Positions 6,276 through 14,519 of a stretch of DNA of 22,477 nt are shown here, piece after piece. The notes beneath the pieces are model-generated. The model ran no database searches. It worked only from the letters and a program-made list of their open reading frames with translations, and was not told the DNA's origin. The position numbers were made by a program, and so were the translations under genes. Numbering within the stretch: position 1 is the first letter of the stretch; the number at the start of each line of letters is the position of its first letter. Source of the stretch: JAKFWF01 sp041745515 (GTDB lineage: Bacteria; Pseudomonadota; Alphaproteobacteria; Rhizobiales; Hyphomicrobiaceae); assembly GCA_041745515.1 (NCBI GenBank), contig JBGTIU010000126.1:1-22477 (forward strand), given 5' to 3'.

Positions 6276-7499
6276 TTAGATGACGCCCGCGCCACGCAGG
6301 GCATTGATATCGGAAACCGCGAACCCCAGCAGATCGCGTAGAACCTCATCGGTGTCCTCGCCCAGCAGTGGAGGCGCCTTGGGAGCGGTCGTGTCGTGGC
6401 TCGCCATCCTGACGGGGTTCGCGACCACCGGCAACGGCCCTGCTTCGTCGTGCATGAGAGTGCGGCGCATATTGCGGGAACGCACCTGCGCGTCCTCGAA
6501 CACGCGATCGATCGTGTTGATCGGACCGCACGGCACCGCGATCGACTCGAACATCGCGATCCATGCTGCGGCCGTCCGTGTCGTCAAGGCAGCGGCAATC
6601 TGCGGGATCAGGCTTTCCCGACTGCGAATGCGGTCAGCGTTGGTCTTGAAGCGCGCGTCACCGCCCAGGCCTGCTAGGCCGGCCGCCTCACAGAAGCGCT
6701 GGAACTGGCCGTCGTTGCCGATAGCGAGGATGATGTGCCCGTCGGCTGTGGCGAACGATTGATAGGGAACGACCGTCGGATGAGCGTTGCCCATGCGACC
6801 GGGTACGGAACCAGCAACCAGGTGCGTCGAGGCCTGGTTGATTAGGCTGGACACGGTGGCGTCAAGCAGTGCGACATCGATGTAGTCGCCCTCGCCGGTG
6901 CGCTCCCGGTGCACGAGCGCTGCGAGGATCGCCGCAACGGCGTTCATGCCGGCGATCTGATCGGATATGGCGACGCCGACTTTGACAGGTCCGCCACCGG
7001 GCACCAAGTCGGGCTCGCCTGTCACGCTCATCAGGCCGCCCATGCCCTGCACGAGAAAGTCATAACCGGCCCGGCTGGCATACGGGCCGGTTTGGCCAAA
7101 CCCGGTGATCGAACAATAGACGATGCTCGGGTTGACCGCCTTCAGCGAGGAATAGTCGAGCCCGTACTTTGCCAGTCCGCCGACCTTGAAGTTCTCGATG
7201 ACAACGTCGCACTTGGCGGCGATTGCGCGGATCAGTTCCTGGCCCTGCGCGAGCGCCATGTCGACAGTGACCGACTTCTTGCCGCGGTTGGTGCAAAGGA
7301 AATAAGCCGACAGCCCGGGATCGGCGCCCGACGGATCCCGCGCGAACGGCGGTCCCCAGCCCCGTGTATCGTCGCCCTCGCCGGGTCGCTCGATCTTGAT
7401 GACTTCGGCGCCCATATCGGCAAGGAACTGGGCGGCCCACGGTCCGGCCAGGATACGCGACAGGTCCAATACCCGCAGATGCGCCAGCGGAGCCGCCAT
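6276..7499 (-). CDS. CaiB/BaiF (class III) CoA-transferase
   Basis: 407 residues, a normal family length. It begins LRVLDLSRILAGPWAAQFLADMG and has VIKIERPGEGDDTRGWGPPF, then the conserved IENFKVGGLAKYGLDY. The catalytic aspartate is expected at D147 in RAGYDFLVQGMGG. The end GPLPVVANPVRM and PPLLGEDTDEVL is typical of succinyl-CoA or formyl-CoA transferases acting on dicarboxylic or aromatic acids. The reaction moves CoA from a donor to an acid substrate in the cytosol; the substrate is not predictable here. The ATG at 7499 or the ATG at 7508 may be the start, with AAGGAT just before the latter. It is divergent from the E1-like gene across about 65 bases, so the two may be co-regulated. Confidence 0.92.
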   Translation of the reverse strand: MAAPLAHLRVLDLSRILAGPWAAQFLADMGAEVIKIERPGEGDDTRGWGPPFARDPSGADPGLSAYFLCTNRGKKSVTVDMALAQGQELIRAIAAKCDVVIENFKVGGLAKYGLDYSSLKAVNPSIVYCSITGFGQTGPYASRAGYDFLVQGMGGLMSVTGEPDLVPGGGPVKVGVAISDQIAGMNAVAAILAALVHRERTGEGDYIDVALLDATVSSLINQASTHLVAGSVPGRMGNAHPTVVPYQSFATADGHIILAIGNDGQFQRFCEAAGLAGLGGDARFKTNADRIRSRESLIPQIAAALTTRTAAAWIAMFESIAVPCGPINTIDRVFEDAQVRSRNMRRTLMHDEAGPLPVVANPVRMASHDTTAPKAPPLLGEDTDEVLRDLLGFAVSDINALRGAGVI

Positions 7500-7564
7500 C
7501 GTATGCATATCCTTCGGTTGCGTTCGCCGGCCAACGGTAAGCATAGTCGCGGGCAAATCAAGCG

Positions 7565-10198
7565 ATGACAGGCTCGGCAATGAATCAGCAGTTTCGCTCG
7601 ACCCTGGTTGATACCTCGGTAGATCGCGAGCGTGCCGGAAACTTCCCGGGCTCTGGCGATCCTGGCGCACTCGAAGCGCTGATAGACGGTCGCGCTTCGA
7701 CGCCCGAGACCAGTTTTGCTCATCGATCCTCCACCGGCGGATACGGCGAAGCCGCGTTGATCGAAGCCTATCGGCAGCGCGGCTTCTTGCGCGCCAACCT
7801 CGATCCGCTCGGACTGACGACTATTCCTGACGTGCCGGAACTCGACGTGCGCGAGTACGGCGTTGCCGCCGACAGCCGGCTCGTTGCGCGGCTGAAAGCC
7901 TCTTACTGCGCCACAATTGGTTGGGAATTCGGCCATATCCATGACAGCGACCGGCGGCGCTGGCTGGCTGCCGAAGCAGAGAATGGCAGGCCGGAATTGT
8001 CGCTGGCGAAGCGCGCGCAGCTACTGACCTTGCTTACCCGAACCGCTGTATTCGAGACGGCACTTGCCCACCGGCTGCCCGGCGCAAAGCTGTTCGGTAT
8101 TGGTGGAGCAGAGACATTCAACATTGCAATAGAGACGATGTTTGCGGAAGCCGCGCGACTAGGCGTCGAGGAAGTCGTGATCGGCGGCATGCACCGCGGT
8201 CGCTTCAACCTGCTGGCGAACGTCTGCGGCAAGCCGCTGGGGTCGCTTATTGCCGAGATCATCGGCAGACCCGCAGTACCCGAAGGGTTGGGCGTGTCGT
8301 CCGACGTGTCGTATCACCTGGGGTATTCGGGCGATCGCGACGTCGCCGGTCGGCGCTTGATAGTGTCTGTATCCCCCCATCCGTCACACCTGCAGTTGAT
8401 CCCGATCATTTCGCAAGGCCGATCGCGGGCGAAGCAACGCTTGCGCGGCGGCGACGGGCGGCGCTTGGTGCTGCCGCTGCTGTTGCATACGGATGCGAGC
8501 TTCGCAGGTCAGGGTCTCGTCGCCGAGATGTTTCAAATGTCGAGTTTGGCGCCCTACGATATCGGGGGCACGATCCACATCGTCATCAACAACCAGCTCG
8601 GGTTTACGACGGCGGCCGGCGATGGCCGGTCGGCGCGCGCCTGCACCGATATTGCGCGTCTTGTCGAAGCGCCCATCCTGCACGTCAACGGCGACGATCC
8701 CGAAGCCGTCGATCGCGTCGCCCAGGTGGCCGCCAACTACCGGTCGACGTTCGGCCGCGATATCGTTATCGACCTCGTGTGCTATCGCCGCCCTGGCCAT
8801 AACGAAATCGACGAGCCGCGTTTTACCCAGCCCGCGATGTATCGGGCCATCGACCATCTGCCGCCGGTGCATTTGCGGTACGCCCGCGCCACGGATGGCG
8901 GCGTAGCCGAACCTCAAGCTCAAATGGAAGCCGAGGTCAGGAGCGCGTTCGAAATAGCAAAGACCTACGCCGTCAACGGCGCCGACCGGTTCGACGGCGT
9001 GTGGTCCGGCCTCCACGCCGGCAGCGTTGCCGAGATGGTGGCGGAGGTTGCGACGGGCTTGCCAACGGACGAACTGAGGCGCCTCGGCAGCCTCATCACA
9101 GAACAGCCCGCCGGGTTTGCGATCTATCCCAAGGTCATAAAATTTCTCGCCGAGCGCCGGCGCACCATCGATTCTGGTGACGGCATCACCTGGGCCACAG
9201 CCGAGACGCTCGGCGTTGCTTCTCTGCTCGCGGAGGGAATACCTGTTCGGTTCAGCGGGCAGGATATGCTGCGTGGCGCTTTCACCCAGCGGCACTGGCA
9301 GCTGCACGACCAGACGACCGGGGCAGAGCACCTCGTGCTCGCCCCAGCAGCTCTCGCGGGCACCAGACACGAGTTTTACAACACGCCGCTGATCGAGCAT
9401 GGAGTGCTTTGCTTCGAGTACGGGATCACGCTTTCCGACCCCAACCAGCTCACCATCTGGGAAGCGCAATTCGGCGAGTTCCTCAACATCGGCCAGGCTG
9501 TGTTCGACCAGTGCATCGCGTGCGGTGAAGATCGATGGCTGAGATCATCGGGCTTGGTCATCCTGCTTCCGCACGGGCTCGATGGCGGTGGGCCGGACCA
9601 TTCGACTGCGCGGCCGGAGCGGCTGTTGGCTGCCTGTGCCGGTGCCAATCTTCAAGTCGTCAATGCTTCGACGCCGGCGAACTTCTTTCATGTACTGCGA
9701 CGGCAGATGAAGCGGCCGTTTCGCAAACCGCTGGTGGTGTTGACGCCCAAGGCGCTGCTCAGGCAGAAGGCGTGCGTATCGGCGCTAGCCGAATTCGGGC
9801 CTGGCACGTGTTTTCGCGCGATCATCCTGGATGATGCGGTTGCCAAACCGAAGCGGATTATCCTTTGCACCGGTAAGGTCTATTACGCGCTTCACGCTGA
9901 GCGAATGCGCCGCCGGCTCGAAGACATTGTTGCTCTTGTGCGCATCGAACAGCTTCATCCCCTTGCTGAAGATGCACTGAGCGGCGCGCTCGTCGCCCAT
10001 CCTGATGCCGAGATTATTTGGTGCGAGGAAGAACCAGAGAACATGGGCTACTACACCCACTTGCGCCACCACTTCGAGCGCCTGGCGGGCCGTCCCGTCA
10101 AACGCGTCGGCCGGGCTGCGGCCGCGACGCCAGCGGTCGGCGTCAAGGCGTGGCTCGAGGCCGAAGAAGTCGCGTTCCTCAAGGCGGCCTTCCATTGA
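7565..10198 (+). CDS. 2-oxoglutarate dehydrogenase E1 (SucA)-like thiamine-diphosphate enzyme, divergent orphan paralogue
   Basis: 877 residues from the ATG at 7565, or 872 from 7580; canonical SucA is about 930-990. Blocks conserved with SucA include GMHRGRFNLL (H210), SYHLGYSGD (H251) and PSHL (H275). Also present are INNQLGFTT, DDPEAVDRVA, CYRRPGHNE, LTIWEAQFGEF, LLPHG and ARPERLL, and the terminal ATPAVG. Order: N-terminal helical part, ThDP domain (roughly 165-470), pyrimidine-binding domain (about 540-735), C-terminal domain. Differences stand out. The usual HGDAA before the Mg/ThDP site reads HTDAS at 308-312, and SHLE reads SHLQ. The N-terminal segment by which SucA binds its E2 partner is not recognisable. 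No sucB or lpd lies nearby. It may be a 2-oxoacid decarboxylase/ligase or a 2-oxoadipate-type (DHTKD1-like) E1. The substrate is unknown. Confidence 0.85.
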   Translation: MTGSAMNQQFRSTLVDTSVDRERAGNFPGSGDPGALEALIDGRASTPETSFAHRSSTGGYGEAALIEAYRQRGFLRANLDPLGLTTIPDVPELDVREYGVAADSRLVARLKASYCATIGWEFGHIHDSDRRRWLAAEAENGRPELSLAKRAQLLTLLTRTAVFETALAHRLPGAKLFGIGGAETFNIAIETMFAEAARLGVEEVVIGGMHRGRFNLLANVCGKPLGSLIAEIIGRPAVPEGLGVSSDVSYHLGYSGDRDVAGRRLIVSVSPHPSHLQLIPIISQGRSRAKQRLRGGDGRRLVLPLLLHTDASFAGQGLVAEMFQMSSLAPYDIGGTIHIVINNQLGFTTAAGDGRSARACTDIARLVEAPILHVNGDDPEAVDRVAQVAANYRSTFGRDIVIDLVCYRRPGHNEIDEPRFTQPAMYRAIDHLPPVHLRYARATDGGVAEPQAQMEAEVRSAFEIAKTYAVNGADRFDGVWSGLHAGSVAEMVAEVATGLPTDELRRLGSLITEQPAGFAIYPKVIKFLAERRRTIDSGDGITWATAETLGVASLLAEGIPVRFSGQDMLRGAFTQRHWQLHDQTTGAEHLVLAPAALAGTRHEFYNTPLIEHGVLCFEYGITLSDPNQLTIWEAQFGEFLNIGQAVFDQCIACGEDRWLRSSGLVILLPHGLDGGGPDHSTARPERLLAACAGANLQVVNASTPANFFHVLRRQMKRPFRKPLVVLTPKALLRQKACVSALAEFGPGTCFRAIILDDAVAKPKRIILCTGKVYYALHAERMRRRLEDIVALVRIEQLHPLAEDALSGALVAHPDAEIIWCEEEPENMGYYTHLRHHFERLAGRPVKRVGRAAAATPAVGVKAWLEAEEVAFLKAAFH

Positions 10199-10411
10199 CG
10201 CCGGCCCTATCGGAAAAACAGCGAAGGATACGGAATGCCGGCCTCGTCGTCGCATTCGTCGCGCTTGGCTGGCGCGCGCCCGAACTGATGTTCGTTTTCT
10301 TCTCCGGTTCGGATTGCGCCATGTTCGCGGCCCGATCGTCATGCAAAGCTGGCGTAATGAACTCGGCGCGGTGGCATGCTCGTTCATCGCAATAGCTAGG
10401 GAGAGATACCG

Positions 10412-10834
10412 ATGAAAGGTTCGAGCTACGGGATTGCTGTCGCGTCGATGATCGCGATCGGAGCCGGCACGGCATTGGCGCAGTCCGCCGACGATGCGTT
10501 CGGCACATGGAAGCACCCGGATAACGGAAGTCACGTCGAAATGTATAAATGCGGCGATGGGCTGTGCGCCAAGATCGTCAAAGTGGTCGACGCGCAAAAG
10601 ACCGATGACAAGAACCCCGACGCGGCGAAACGCAACCGTCCGGTCGTCGGGCTCGTGATCATGTCTGGCGCGAAGAAGACCTCGGCCAACGAGTGGAAAG
10701 GGCAGCTCTACAATCGCGCCGACGGCGGCCTTTATGCCGGCACCTTGACGGTGAAGAGCAAGGCGGCGGTCGACCTGTCGGGTTGCACCGCCGCGATCTT
10801 CTGCAAAACGACGACGTGGACTCGCGTGAACTGA
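10412..10834 (+). CDS. Secreted DUF2147 family protein
   Basis: 140 residues. An N-terminal signal peptide has a hydrophobic core AVASMIAIGAGTALA and a likely cleavage after ALA at residue 23. The mature part starts DDAFGTWKHPDNGSHVEMYKCGDGLCAKIVKV, the DUF2147 pattern with a GxW start and a CGxxLCA/G motif, and ends with a second cysteine pair (SGCTAAIFCKT). The fold is expected to be a small periplasmic beta-barrel. Function is unknown, though DUF2147 proteins are often linked to envelope stress or lipid binding. A good ribosome site (GGGAGA) lies upstream of the ATG. It stands alone: 213 non-coding bases separate it from the E1-like gene, and it converges on dctP across a hairpin. Confidence 0.88.
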   Translation: MKGSSYGIAVASMIAIGAGTALAQSADDAFGTWKHPDNGSHVEMYKCGDGLCAKIVKVVDAQKTDDKNPDAAKRNRPVVGLVIMSGAKKTSANEWKGQLYNRADGGLYAGTLTVKSKAAVDLSGCTAAIFCKTTTWTRVN

Positions 10835-10841
10835 AGCAATT

Positions 10842-10872
10842 CAGGCGGGGAGACGTTGCTCTCACCCGCCTG
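10842..10872. terminator. Hairpin between convergent DUF2147 and dctP genes
   Basis: CAGGCGGG (10842-10849) pairs perfectly with CCCGCCTG (10865-10872). Inside, AGA pairs with TCT around the loop CGTTGC, giving an 11-bp interrupted stem. It starts eight bases after the DUF2147 stop and lies just past the dctP stop, so it can serve both directions. No strong T-tract follows, so efficiency is uncertain. Confidence 0.55.
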
Positions 10873-10885
10873 TCGTTGGTTACGC

Positions 10886-11872
10886 TCACATCTTCTTGTA
10901 GGCGTCGACGATCGACTGACCTTCGGCACCGGCTTTCTTCAGCCACCCGGCAGTCAGATCCTCGCCGAACCTTTTCAGACCAGCCGTGAATTCCGGCGAC
11001 GGCGGCTGCACTTTCATGCCCTTGGCCTTGAGCTCGATGATATACCACTTGGCCTTTTCCTCGGCGATGGCCCAGCCGCGGTCCTCGGCGGCCTTCGCGG
11101 CCTTCAAGAGTGCTTCCTGCTGATCCTTCGGCAGCGCATCGAATGCCGCCTTGTTGACGAACGTGATGTTCTTCGGGATCCACGCCTGGGCGTCGTACCA
11201 GTGCGTCAAGGTCTCCCACACCTTGCTGTCATAGCCGGTTGATCCTGACGAAATGAACGAAGTGACGACACCCGTTGCCAGCGCCTGCGGCAGCTCGGCC
11301 GCCTGGATTGTCACCGGCTGCGCGCCGGCCAGTTCGGCGATGCGCGAAGTGCCGGCGTTGTAAGAGCGGAACTTGATGCCCTTCAAGTCCTCGACCTTGT
11401 TCAGCTCCTGCTTGGCGTAGATGCCCTGGGGGCCCCACGGCACCGCCATCAGCACCATCAGCCCTTGAGCAGCGAGCTTCTTCTCGATCGCCGGGCGTGA
11501 CGCTTTGTCGAGCTTGCGGGCGTCCGCGAAGCTAGTCGCCAGGAATGGCACCACGTCGATGCCGAACAGCGCGTCCTCGTTCTCGTGCAGCGAGATCAGC
11601 ACCTCGCCGAGTTGGGCCTGGCCAGTCTGCACGGCGCGTTTGATCTCCGGTGCCTTGAACAGCGATGCGCCGCCATGAACGGTGATTGCTAGCTTTCCAC
11701 CGGTTGCCGCTTCCACATCTTTGGCAAACTGCACAAGGTTTTCGGTGTGATAGTTCGTGTTCGCGTAGGCGGCAGGCAGGTTCCACTTGGTCTGCGCGAT
11801 GGCCGAGCTGGTCGAAACCACGGCACTTGCAAGACCAACTGCCAGGATACAACGGCGACTGTAACGATGCAT
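10886..11872 (-). CDS. dctP: TRAP transporter periplasmic substrate-binding protein (DctP family)
   Basis: 328 residues from the ATG at 11872, preceded by GGGAGG at an ideal 8-base spacing. The signal peptide MHRYSRRCILAVGLASAVVS is cleaved near AIAQ (residues 24-27). The mature protein has the DctP/TAXI-like pattern TKWNLPAAYANTNYHTENL and DVEAATGGKL. LKGIKFRSYN contains the conserved arginine (R169) that normally salt-bridges a carboxylate of the ligand. The expected ligand is therefore an organic acid anion, captured in the periplasm and handed to DctQM for sodium-driven uptake. It is the last gene of the regulator-dctQ-dctM-dctP group, two bases after the dctM stop. The ligand is unknown; the divergent oxoprolinase/hydantoinase suggests a cyclic-amide carboxylate such as 5-oxoproline (inference). 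Confidence 0.93.
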   Translation of the reverse strand: MHRYSRRCILAVGLASAVVSTSSAIAQTKWNLPAAYANTNYHTENLVQFAKDVEAATGGKLAITVHGGASLFKAPEIKRAVQTGQAQLGEVLISLHENEDALFGIDVVPFLATSFADARKLDKASRPAIEKKLAAQGLMVLMAVPWGPQGIYAKQELNKVEDLKGIKFRSYNAGTSRIAELAGAQPVTIQAAELPQALATGVVTSFISSGSTGYDSKVWETLTHWYDAQAWIPKNITFVNKAAFDALPKDQQEALLKAAKAAEDRGWAIAEEKAKWYIIELKAKGMKVQPPSPEFTAGLKRFGEDLTAGWLKKAGAEGQSIVDAYKKM

Positions 11873-11874
11873 GT

Positions 11875-13206
11875 TCAAGACCTCCCTTTGGGTACGACTT
11901 TTTCCGCGAATGCTTTGTCCGGCAGCCACATCACAATCTTAGGAAAGACCGTGATCAGCGCCACCGCGATGACGAGCAGCCAGAAAAATGGCAAGGCTGC
12001 GCGCGCCACCGTCATACTGTCCTTGCCGCTCATCGTCTGCAACACGAACAGATTGAACCCGACCGGCGGCGACACTTCCGCCATCTCGACGAGCAGGATC
12101 AGGAAAATCCCGAACCAGACGAGATCGAAGCCGGCCTTTTGAACCATCGGCAGAACGACGACGGTGGTCAATACGATCATCGAAATGCCATCGAGCGCGG
12201 TGCCAAGCGCCATGTACATGAGCGTCAAGGCCGCAATCAGCATGTACGGGCTGAGCTTGAAGCCATCGACCCAATTAGCCAGCGCGACCGGGATGCCGGT
12301 ATAAGCCATCGAGGTCGACATGAACGACGCGCCGGCCAGGATCAGCATGATCATTGAGGTGATCCTGATCGTGCCCATGACGCTCATCCAGAAATTCGCT
12401 CGATTGAGCGAGCGCGACCAGGCCGCGATGGCGAACGACCCAAGTACGCCCCAGGCCGCGCATTCGGTCGCGGTAGCCCAGCCCATCAGCAACGAAGCAA
12501 AAACCAGAATGATCAGCAGCCCGCATGGGATCAGGTTCGCGCTCTCGCGCAGTTTGTGTGCGAGCGTCATTCTTGGTTCGGGCGGCGGCTGTTTCCTCGG
12601 ATTGAGGAGCGCCCACACGATAATGTAACCGGAATACAGCCCCATCACCAGGAGTCCGGGAATGAAACCCGCCAGAAACAGCTTGATGATCGAAACTTCT
12701 GCCGCGACCGCATAGACCACCATCGTGATGGACGGCGGAATGAGAATACCGAGCGTGCCGGCCCCCGCAAGCGAGCCAAGGGCGATCTTGTCGTCGTAGC
12801 CGCGCCTCTTGAGCTCAGGCAGCGCGATCTTGGCAATGGTGGCGCAGGTCGCCGCCGACGATCCTGACACCGAGCCGAAGATGCCCGACGCGAACACGTT
12901 GACGTGCATCAGTCTGCCGGGGAGCCAGTTCAGCCAGGGTGCAAGACCACGGAACATGTCATCCGACAGCTTGGTCCTGAACAGGATTTCGCCCATCCAG
13001 ATGAACAACGGCAGCGCCGCAAGCTCCCATGATGCGGCGTTGCCCCAGATCTTCGTCGCCAGCACGTAGCCCGGGTTATTCACCTCGCCGACGAACAGCA
13101 TTCCGACCCAGCCGACGGCCAGCAGACTGATGGCGATCCAGACGCCGCCTGCAAGCAGCAGGACGAGCACCAAGAGCAACAGTCCTGAAATTGCGATCAG
13201 GTCCAT
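11875..13206 (-). CDS. dctM: TRAP transporter large permease (DctM)
   Basis: 443 residues with about 12 hydrophobic segments spread over the whole length, the normal DctM size. Typical motifs are visible: FIWMGEILFRTKLSDDMFRGL, the glycine/serine-rich ASGIFGSVSGSSAATCATI, and GAGTLGILIPPSITMVVYAV. The C-terminal VEMAEVSPPVGFNLFVLQ also belongs to the family. It is the inner-membrane subunit that carries out sodium-coupled transport of the ligand delivered by DctP. It starts five bases after the dctQ stop, and its own last codons contain the dctP ribosome site, so the three genes are tightly co-translated. Confidence 0.95.
   Translation of the reverse strand: MDLIAISGLLLLVLVLLLAGGVWIAISLLAVGWVGMLFVGEVNNPGYVLATKIWGNAASWELAALPLFIWMGEILFRTKLSDDMFRGLAPWLNWLPGRLMHVNVFASGIFGSVSGSSAATCATIAKIALPELKRRGYDDKIALGSLAGAGTLGILIPPSITMVVYAVAAEVSIIKLFLAGFIPGLLVMGLYSGYIIVWALLNPRKQPPPEPRMTLAHKLRESANLIPCGLLIILVFASLLMGWATATECAAWGVLGSFAIAAWSRSLNRANFWMSVMGTIRITSMIMLILAGASFMSTSMAYTGIPVALANWVDGFKLSPYMLIAALTLMYMALGTALDGISMIVLTTVVVLPMVQKAGFDLVWFGIFLILLVEMAEVSPPVGFNLFVLQTMSGKDSMTVARAALPFFWLLVIAVALITVFPKIVMWLPDKAFAEKVVPKGRS
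11881..11886 (-). promoter_or_regulatory. Ribosome binding site of dctP inside the end of dctM
   Basis: GGGAGG on the minus strand, eight bases before the ATG at 11872 and within the last codons of dctM. It fixes the dctP start at the shorter of two candidates and implies coupled translation. Confidence 0.7.
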
Positions 13207-13211
13207 GTCGA

Positions 13212-13754
13212 TCAGACCCCGCCCGCGATAGCGCGCTCGATCACTTCTTCTGCGGTCCTTGGCGGGTCCTTCTCATAGGTCGGACGTCGCCCGCGCAGGA
13301 CGATGATCAACTCGTCGACAAAGGCGATCGTCAGGATCGCCAGGCCGGCTGTAAAGCCGAGTTGGGGGAACCAAAGCGGCACCGGAAGGACGCCTTGCGC
13401 AAGGTCGTTGAACCGGTAGCTGTCATAGGTCAACCGCACTGCGTTGGCAGTGAAGTAACCGATAAAGCCAAGCCCCAAAGCCAGCGAGACGGCTTCCAGA
13501 ACACGCCGTACACCTCCTGGCAGGCGATCGATCAGCAGTCCCACGCGGATCATTTCGCCGGACTTGAAGGTATGTGCGAGACCGAGGAAGGCGCAGGCCG
13601 CCATGCACCACGAGGCAATGTCGTCGCCGGCCGGGATGTTGAGCCCGAATTGCCGCCCTGCCGACATGAACATCATGATGGCGAAAATGGCGATGAGGAA
13701 CCCGCCCGCCGCGTATCCCGCCCACAAATAAAGCCCGTCCAGCAGCCTGCGCAT
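13212..13754 (-). CDS. dctQ: TRAP transporter small permease (DctQ)
   Basis: 180 residues with four hydrophobic segments: near the N-terminus, around residues 45-65, 85-110 and 130-155. This is the DctQ topology. The segments MMFMSAGRQFGLNIPAGDDIASW and the charged HTFKSGEMIRVGLLIDRLP after the second segment are characteristic of the family. It pairs with DctM in the inner membrane and stabilises the complex. A purine-rich GGGGGA lies a few bases before the ATG. The gene follows the regulator stop by 22 bases and precedes dctM by five, supporting one transcript. Confidence 0.92.
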   Translation of the reverse strand: MRRLLDGLYLWAGYAAGGFLIAIFAIMMFMSAGRQFGLNIPAGDDIASWCMAACAFLGLAHTFKSGEMIRVGLLIDRLPGGVRRVLEAVSLALGLGFIGYFTANAVRLTYDSYRFNDLAQGVLPVPLWFPQLGFTAGLAILTIAFVDELIIVLRGRRPTYEKDPPRTAEEVIERAIAGGV

Positions 13755-13776
13755 CGTTCCATCCCCCGAAGTTTTT

Positions 13777-14385
13777 CTATAGGCTGGTCGCCGCCCGTGC
13801 AGCCTGGTCGTAGTGACCCGATAAAGCTCGCAACAACGAGCCCAACTCCGACAGCGTTGGCTCAGGCAGGCCGGTCGATTTTACGGGTAGAACCAGCAGC
13901 CGCTCGCGAATGCGATGATAGCGATCGCACGCCTCCGAGCCATGCCGGGTCGCAGTGATGAGTTTCTCCTTGCCGGATTTCGATGAGGCCACGAGGCCGG
14001 CGGCAACGAGTTTTTTGACCGCGTAGGTGATCACGTGCGTGTCCTCGATGCCGAGCACGAGGCACAGGTCGGCGATCTTTTTCGGCCGCTCCCGATGCCG
14101 CACACTATGGAGCACAAGAACCTCGATCGGCGACAGATCGGGTACGCCAGCAGCGGCCATGCAACGCACCATCCAGCGGTGGAATGCGTGCACCGCCAGA
14201 CTAAGCCCGAACTCGACTTCGGAAAGACCGGGCAAGACGCCGGCGGCAAGGTGCGCGGAAGACACGATCGGACCGATGTCTGGGTTTTGCGAAGCGGCCA
14301 GGCCATGCGCGACAGTCGTGACCGTAACCGAGCCGCGTAGTGCGCGGGCTCCAACCACGTTGCGACGCTTCGGCCGCACAGCCAT
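13777..14385 (-). CDS. Winged-helix (MarR-like) transcriptional regulator
   Basis: 202 residues. After an N-terminal extension of about 55 residues, a winged-helix domain is visible at about 83-150: SPIEVLVLHSVRHRERPKKIADLCLVLG, then the recognition region DTHVITYAVKKLVAAGLV, then a wing SKSGKEKLITAT. The layout matches predicted MarR-type regulators found beside TRAP/oxoprolinase genes in proteobacteria. GAGGAATGAG precedes the ATG at 14385. It heads the leftward group with dctQ-dctM-dctP and is divergent from the fused hydantoinase/oxoprolinase. The most likely role is ligand-responsive control of both directions from the inverted repeats in the shared 134-base spacer; this is inference from position. 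Confidence 0.82.
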   Translation of the reverse strand: MAVRPKRRNVVGARALRGSVTVTTVAHGLAASQNPDIGPIVSSAHLAAGVLPGLSEVEFGLSLAVHAFHRWMVRCMAAAGVPDLSPIEVLVLHSVRHRERPKKIADLCLVLGIEDTHVITYAVKKLVAAGLVASSKSGKEKLITATRHGSEACDRYHRIRERLLVLPVKSTGLPEPTLSELGSLLRALSGHYDQAARAATSL

Positions 14386-14430
14386 GTCTCATTCCTCATA
14401 GGTGCTTTGTGCAATCTGCATGAGTGTCCC

Positions 14431-14482
14431 GCGTCAAAGATAAATTGTCAACATATCGTTGACGTTTTTTTTTAACTGACGC
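14431..14482. promoter_or_regulatory. Nested inverted repeats in the divergent regulator/hydantoinase spacer, probable operator
   Basis: The inner pair is GTCAAC-atatc-GTTGAC (14447-14463), perfect 6-bp arms with a 5-base centre. An outer pair, GCGTCA (14431-14436) and TGACGC (14477-14482), is also an exact inverted match with nearly the same centre. The four half-sites share a GTCA/TGAC core. The inner repeat overlaps the -35 hexamer of the rightward promoter, and the outer right arm reaches its -10. A dimeric winged-helix protein bound here could block the enzyme gene and also affect its own leftward transcription. Confidence 0.6.
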
Positions 14483-14487
14483 ATAAC
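14459..14487 (+). promoter_or_regulatory. Predicted promoter of the fused hydantoinase/oxoprolinase gene
   Basis: TTGACG (14459-14464) and CATAAC (14482-14487) are separated by exactly 17 bases, including a run of nine T. They match the sigma-70 consensus at 5/6 and 4/6. Transcription would start near 14494, about 25 bases before the ATG at 14520, leaving room for GGAG as ribosome site. Confidence 0.55.
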
Positions 14488-14519
14488 GCGAACCATCGAT
14501 CTGGATTTGGAGCGACGGC

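Noticed and set aside
8384..9469. 361-codon leftward frame opposite the E1-like gene
   Set aside because: Antisense of conserved E1 blocks, no recognisable family and no ribosome site.
10199..10411. Possible small gene between the E1-like and DUF2147 genes
   Set aside because: Short frames here lack ribosome sites and recognisable features, and the region is only 213 bases.
14465..14473. Run of nine T as a transcription terminator
   Set aside because: No GC-rich stem directly precedes it; it lies between a good -35 and -10 and is better explained as promoter spacer.
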